This document shows positions 5,579 to 7,951 of a stretch of DNA of 7,951 nt, piece by piece (the first letter of the stretch is position 1; each line of letters begins with the position of its first letter). The translations under genes were made by a program, and so were the position numbers. This DNA comes from Bacteroidota bacterium (GTDB lineage Bacteria; Bacteroidota; Bacteroidia; NS11-12g; UBA955). The DNA is taken from the NCBI GenBank assembly GCA_018969565.1, contig JAGWYC010000087.1, forward strand, positions 1 to 7,951. Direction: 5' to 3'. Under the pieces are notes generated by a model. It saw only the letters and a program-made list of their open reading frames with translations. It searched no databases and was not told the DNA's origin.

Positions 5579-7291
5579 ATGAAGCAGTTATACAGCATCT
5601 TCCTCACAGCGCTTCTCTTTGCAGAAGCCGCTGCACAAAAACCCACCCATACAGAATTTCTGGGTCGTCCGGGCGATCGCAGCATCACCGTTCAGCTATT
5701 CTTCGACCAGGACGTGGACATGCAGTTGCGCTGCGGCACACAAAGCGGAACCTATCCTGTGCAAAGTTCATGGCAAACCTTTGCCGCCGGAACGCCCGCA
5801 GAAATCACGCTCAGCGGGCTGGACCCCGACAAACAATACTATTACCGGGTGGCCTACCGGAAACCGGGAACTACGAACGAAATCCTGCGCCCGGAATACC
5901 GTTTCCGCACCGCAGCTCCGGCAGGTAAAACCTTCACCTTTGTGGTTCAGGCCGACCCGCACCTCGATGAACAAAGCGATACCGGAATCTACCGTCTTTG
6001 CCTGAAAAACCAACTGGCGGACAACCCGGATTTCATGATAGACCTGGGCGACATCCTCATGTCGGACAAGTTGCAGAATGCCGCACGACAGATTCCCCGT
6101 GATACCGTAACCTACCGCGCCCACCTGATGCGCTCCTACTACGAAACCATGAGCCACTCCGTGCCTGTATTCCTCACGGTGGGCAATCATGAGGGCGAAT
6201 GTGGCTGGCTCAACAGCGCCAATGGCAACAATGTGGCAGTCTGGGGCACCCTCGACAGAAAGAAGTATTTTGTTAACCCCGAACCCGATGCGTTTTATTC
6301 CGGCGATACCACGAACTACAAATACGTTGGCCGCCGTGAAAGTTACTACGCCTGGGAATGGGGCGACGCCTTATTCGTCATCCTGGATCCATATTGGAAC
6401 ACGAGTCCCAAGCCAGACTCGCTGAACGGCTGGCGCTGGTCTTTGGGGAAAACCCAGTATGATTGGCTCAAAAGCACCTTGGAACGCAGCAATAAGAAGT
6501 TCAAGTTTGTATTTGCCCATCAACTGGTGGGCGGAGATCCCGAAGGGCGCGGTGGGGTGGAATTTGCCAGCCGCTACGAATGGGGAGGCAAAAACCTGGA
6601 CGGAACCTATGGCTTCGATACCAAACGACCGGGCTGGTATAAACCCATCCGCGATTTGCTGAAAGAAAACCGGGCCACCATTTTCTTCCACGGCCACGAT
6701 CATTTCTTTGGAAAGCAGCAGGAGTCCTGCCTGATATATCAGGAAGTACCGCAGCCCAGCCATCCCAACTTCTCCAGCGCTAAGCAAGCCACAGATTATG
6801 GTTATGTAGAAGGGCAAATCCTGCCCAATTCCGGTCACCTGAGGGTTCAGGTTTCACCGGACGGAGTGAAGGTGGACTATGTCAGGGTTTACCTGCCCCG
6901 CAACGAAACGGGCTCCCGTAAAAACCGAGATGTGTCCGCCAGTTATTATATAGGCGCAAAGAACTGCTACGATTCCCTCAGCACTAATGTTCCCATCTTG
7001 TGGAACGAAGCCTACGCAGGCGAACTGATTTATCCCAACCCCTTCCAGCATCGAACCGAATTGCGCTTCAGTGTGCAGCAGGATGCGCCGTATCAACTGT
7101 TTGTAACCAATCAGCAAGGTCAAAAACTGCGTACATTGTGGGCCAATCAACTGATTCGCAAAGGCGACTACCTGATGATCTGGGATGGACGCAATGATGC
7201 AGGAAATGAGCTTCCCGCCGGTGTGTATTACGTACACTTTGTGGAAGGAAGCAACCAGGCAAGAACCCAAAAAGTAATCATCAACCCCTGA
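5579..7291 (+). CDS. Secreted purple-acid-phosphatase-like metallophosphoesterase 2, T9SS-type tail
   Basis: This 570-residue protein has the same architecture as its upstream neighbour. It has a signal peptide (about 1-20, ending AAAQ-KP), an Fn3-like domain (about 25-112, with LDPDKQYYYRVAYR) and a phosphoesterase domain (about 118-440). The motifs are DPH (126-128), GDILMSD (157-163), GNHE (202-205), AHQ (313-315, with His314) and GHDH (372-375). The tail (about 484-570, IYPNPFQHRTELRFSV, then WDGRNDAGNELPAGVYYVHF) is FlgD/T9SS-type. A block unusually well conserved between the two runs from YYAWxWGDAxFxxLD to WxWxLGKxQYDWLK and KFVFAH. The Tyr of GDxxY is again absent (GDILM). The start follows the previous stop by 4 bases, so the pair is very likely co-translated and arose by tandem duplication. 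It differs from its partner in the acidic/proline residue of motif I, in the loop after AH and in a longer tail. The substrate is unknown; a phosphomonoester or phosphodiester outside the cell is likely. Confidence 0.88.
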   Translation: MKQLYSIFLTALLFAEAAAQKPTHTEFLGRPGDRSITVQLFFDQDVDMQLRCGTQSGTYPVQSSWQTFAAGTPAEITLSGLDPDKQYYYRVAYRKPGTTNEILRPEYRFRTAAPAGKTFTFVVQADPHLDEQSDTGIYRLCLKNQLADNPDFMIDLGDILMSDKLQNAARQIPRDTVTYRAHLMRSYYETMSHSVPVFLTVGNHEGECGWLNSANGNNVAVWGTLDRKKYFVNPEPDAFYSGDTTNYKYVGRRESYYAWEWGDALFVILDPYWNTSPKPDSLNGWRWSLGKTQYDWLKSTLERSNKKFKFVFAHQLVGGDPEGRGGVEFASRYEWGGKNLDGTYGFDTKRPGWYKPIRDLLKENRATIFFHGHDHFFGKQQESCLIYQEVPQPSHPNFSSAKQATDYGYVEGQILPNSGHLRVQVSPDGVKVDYVRVYLPRNETGSRKNRDVSASYYIGAKNCYDSLSTNVPILWNEAYAGELIYPNPFQHRTELRFSVQQDAPYQLFVTNQQGQKLRTLWANQLIRKGDYLMIWDGRNDAGNELPAGVYYVHFVEGSNQARTQKVIINP

Positions 7292-7295
7292 AGCT

Positions 7296-7951
7296 ATGAA
7301 TAAGCTATTGTTACTCGCCCTGCTGCTGTTTTCAGCGCTAACAGGGCTTTACAGCCACGACATCAGAACCGCGCACAGCACAGCCGGTCTTCGCGAATGG
7401 CATCTGAAGAACGGTAAACACCTGCACGCCTATTTCCTGTTGAGCAGAGCGAAAGAAGTGGTTCTTGAACAGAAGAACGGGCAAACAATTACCGTATCAT
7501 TAGAGGAACTTTCAGGGTCTGACCGCGACTTCATTTCCGCCAAAAACGCTTCTATTAAGAACCTAAATCAATCTTTGATTCCTCATACAAACCGGGCACC
7601 TGAGGCGCATAAAGCCGAATCGGGAAACAGCACGTGGTCTTATCTGCTGCGCATTTCAGCTATAGTCCTCTTGTTTGTGCTGTGGTCTTTATTCCGCCGG
7701 TATTATCGGAAACAGGGCACAGCACAGAACCCGGGACTCAGAACCATAGCGGGCAGGTTCCTTACGGGCAAGCCGGCATTGTTGATTCTGTTCACCGCAT
7801 CGGGGTATTACCTGTTCGCCTCCGGCAGAAGCGCACTCAGAACAAGTTCAGCCGTCACCAATCCCGCCTTTCTGGATTCTGCCTTTACGCCCTTTAAGCC
7901 ATCCGTAGCCACCCGCTGGGACAGTAAGTATTTCTATGTGGAAAGCAATGG
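7296..7951 (+). CDS. SHD1-like/two-TM protein with probable start of YHYH domain, 3' truncated
   Basis: The frame opens at ATG 7296, 4 bases after the previous stop, and runs off the window after 218 codons. Residues 1-20 are a signal peptide (MNKLLLLALLLFSALTGLYS). Residues 31-82 resemble an SHD1 domain (LREWHLKNGKHLHAYFLL, then VVLEQKNGQTITVSLEELS and DRDFISA), a small beta domain often found in exported bacterial proteins. There are two hydrophobic spans, at about 116-131 and 159-175, with a basic stretch (RRYYRK) between them. Near the end, WDSKYFYVESN (208-218) looks like the opening of a YHYH domain. That domain is of unknown function, often extracytoplasmic, and its defining Y-H-Y-H motif would lie beyond the window. 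The tight spacing puts it in the phosphatase operon. Both domain calls rest on remembered consensus patterns, and the complete gene is needed to confirm them. Confidence 0.68.
   Translation, partial: MNKLLLLALLLFSALTGLYSHDIRTAHSTAGLREWHLKNGKHLHAYFLLSRAKEVVLEQKNGQTITVSLEELSGSDRDFISAKNASIKNLNQSLIPHTNRAPEAHKAESGNSTWSYLLRISAIVLLFVLWSLFRRYYRKQGTAQNPGLRTIAGRFLTGKPALLILFTASGYYLFASGRSALRTSSAVTNPAFLDSAFTPFKPSVATRWDSKYFYVESN

Noticed and set aside
5173..5688. 171-codon open frame on the - strand at the junction of the two phosphatases
   Set aside because: It is antisense to both well-supported genes and has no recognisable domain.
7634..7897. 87-codon open frame on the + strand near the right edge
   Set aside because: It lies in another frame inside the SHD1/TM gene that starts at 7296, which has a signal peptide, tight operon spacing and recognisable domains.

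Overview
The window looks like chromosomal DNA from a Bacteroidota bacterium. Two predicted secreted enzymes end in domains resembling the type IX secretion (T9SS) sorting domain, a hallmark of that phylum. The Kbl protein carries a DECHA motif, which I associate with Bacteroidota members of the family, and gene starts mostly lack a Shine-Dalgarno sequence. Base composition is moderately GC-rich, so a Chitinophagia/Saprospiria-like or uncultured Bacteroidota lineage is plausible, but the sequence does not settle the order.

Region 1 (1-1181, + strand) holds the 3' end of a TPR-repeat protein. Five bases later comes a complete ComA-type phosphosulfolactate synthase, which condenses sulfite with phosphoenolpyruvate. 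Region 2 (1233-1994, - strand) is a cytoplasmic metallophosphoesterase of the ApaH/PPP-like type, convergent with comA. It is divergent from region 3 (2145-3344, + strand), a full-length 2-amino-3-ketobutyrate CoA ligase (Kbl) of threonine/glycine metabolism.

Region 4 (3345-3930) has no credible gene. It is a mosaic of at least five copies of an approximately 35-45-base hairpin repeat in both orientations, plus a second GC-rich direct repeat. Two copies meet exactly head to head in an 84-base symmetric doublet. Copies come in two flavours whose ends differ by a compensatory change (CACT...AGTG versus CATT...AATG). This suggests that folding of the single strand is under selection, as in REP/RAYT-type elements. 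It is the most distinctive signal in the window.

Region 5 (3931-7951, + strand) is a tight operon-like run of three genes separated by only 4 bases each. Two are tandem paralogues of secreted purple-acid-phosphatase-like metallophosphoesterases (signal peptide, Fn3-like domain, catalytic domain, T9SS-type tail). The third is the 5' part of a gene with an SHD1-like domain, two membrane segments and what looks like the beginning of a YHYH domain, cut by the window end. Together they suggest an exported phosphoesterase system at the cell surface, but the substrate cannot be read from the sequence. I saw no tRNA, rRNA, CRISPR array, transposase, phage gene or defence system.
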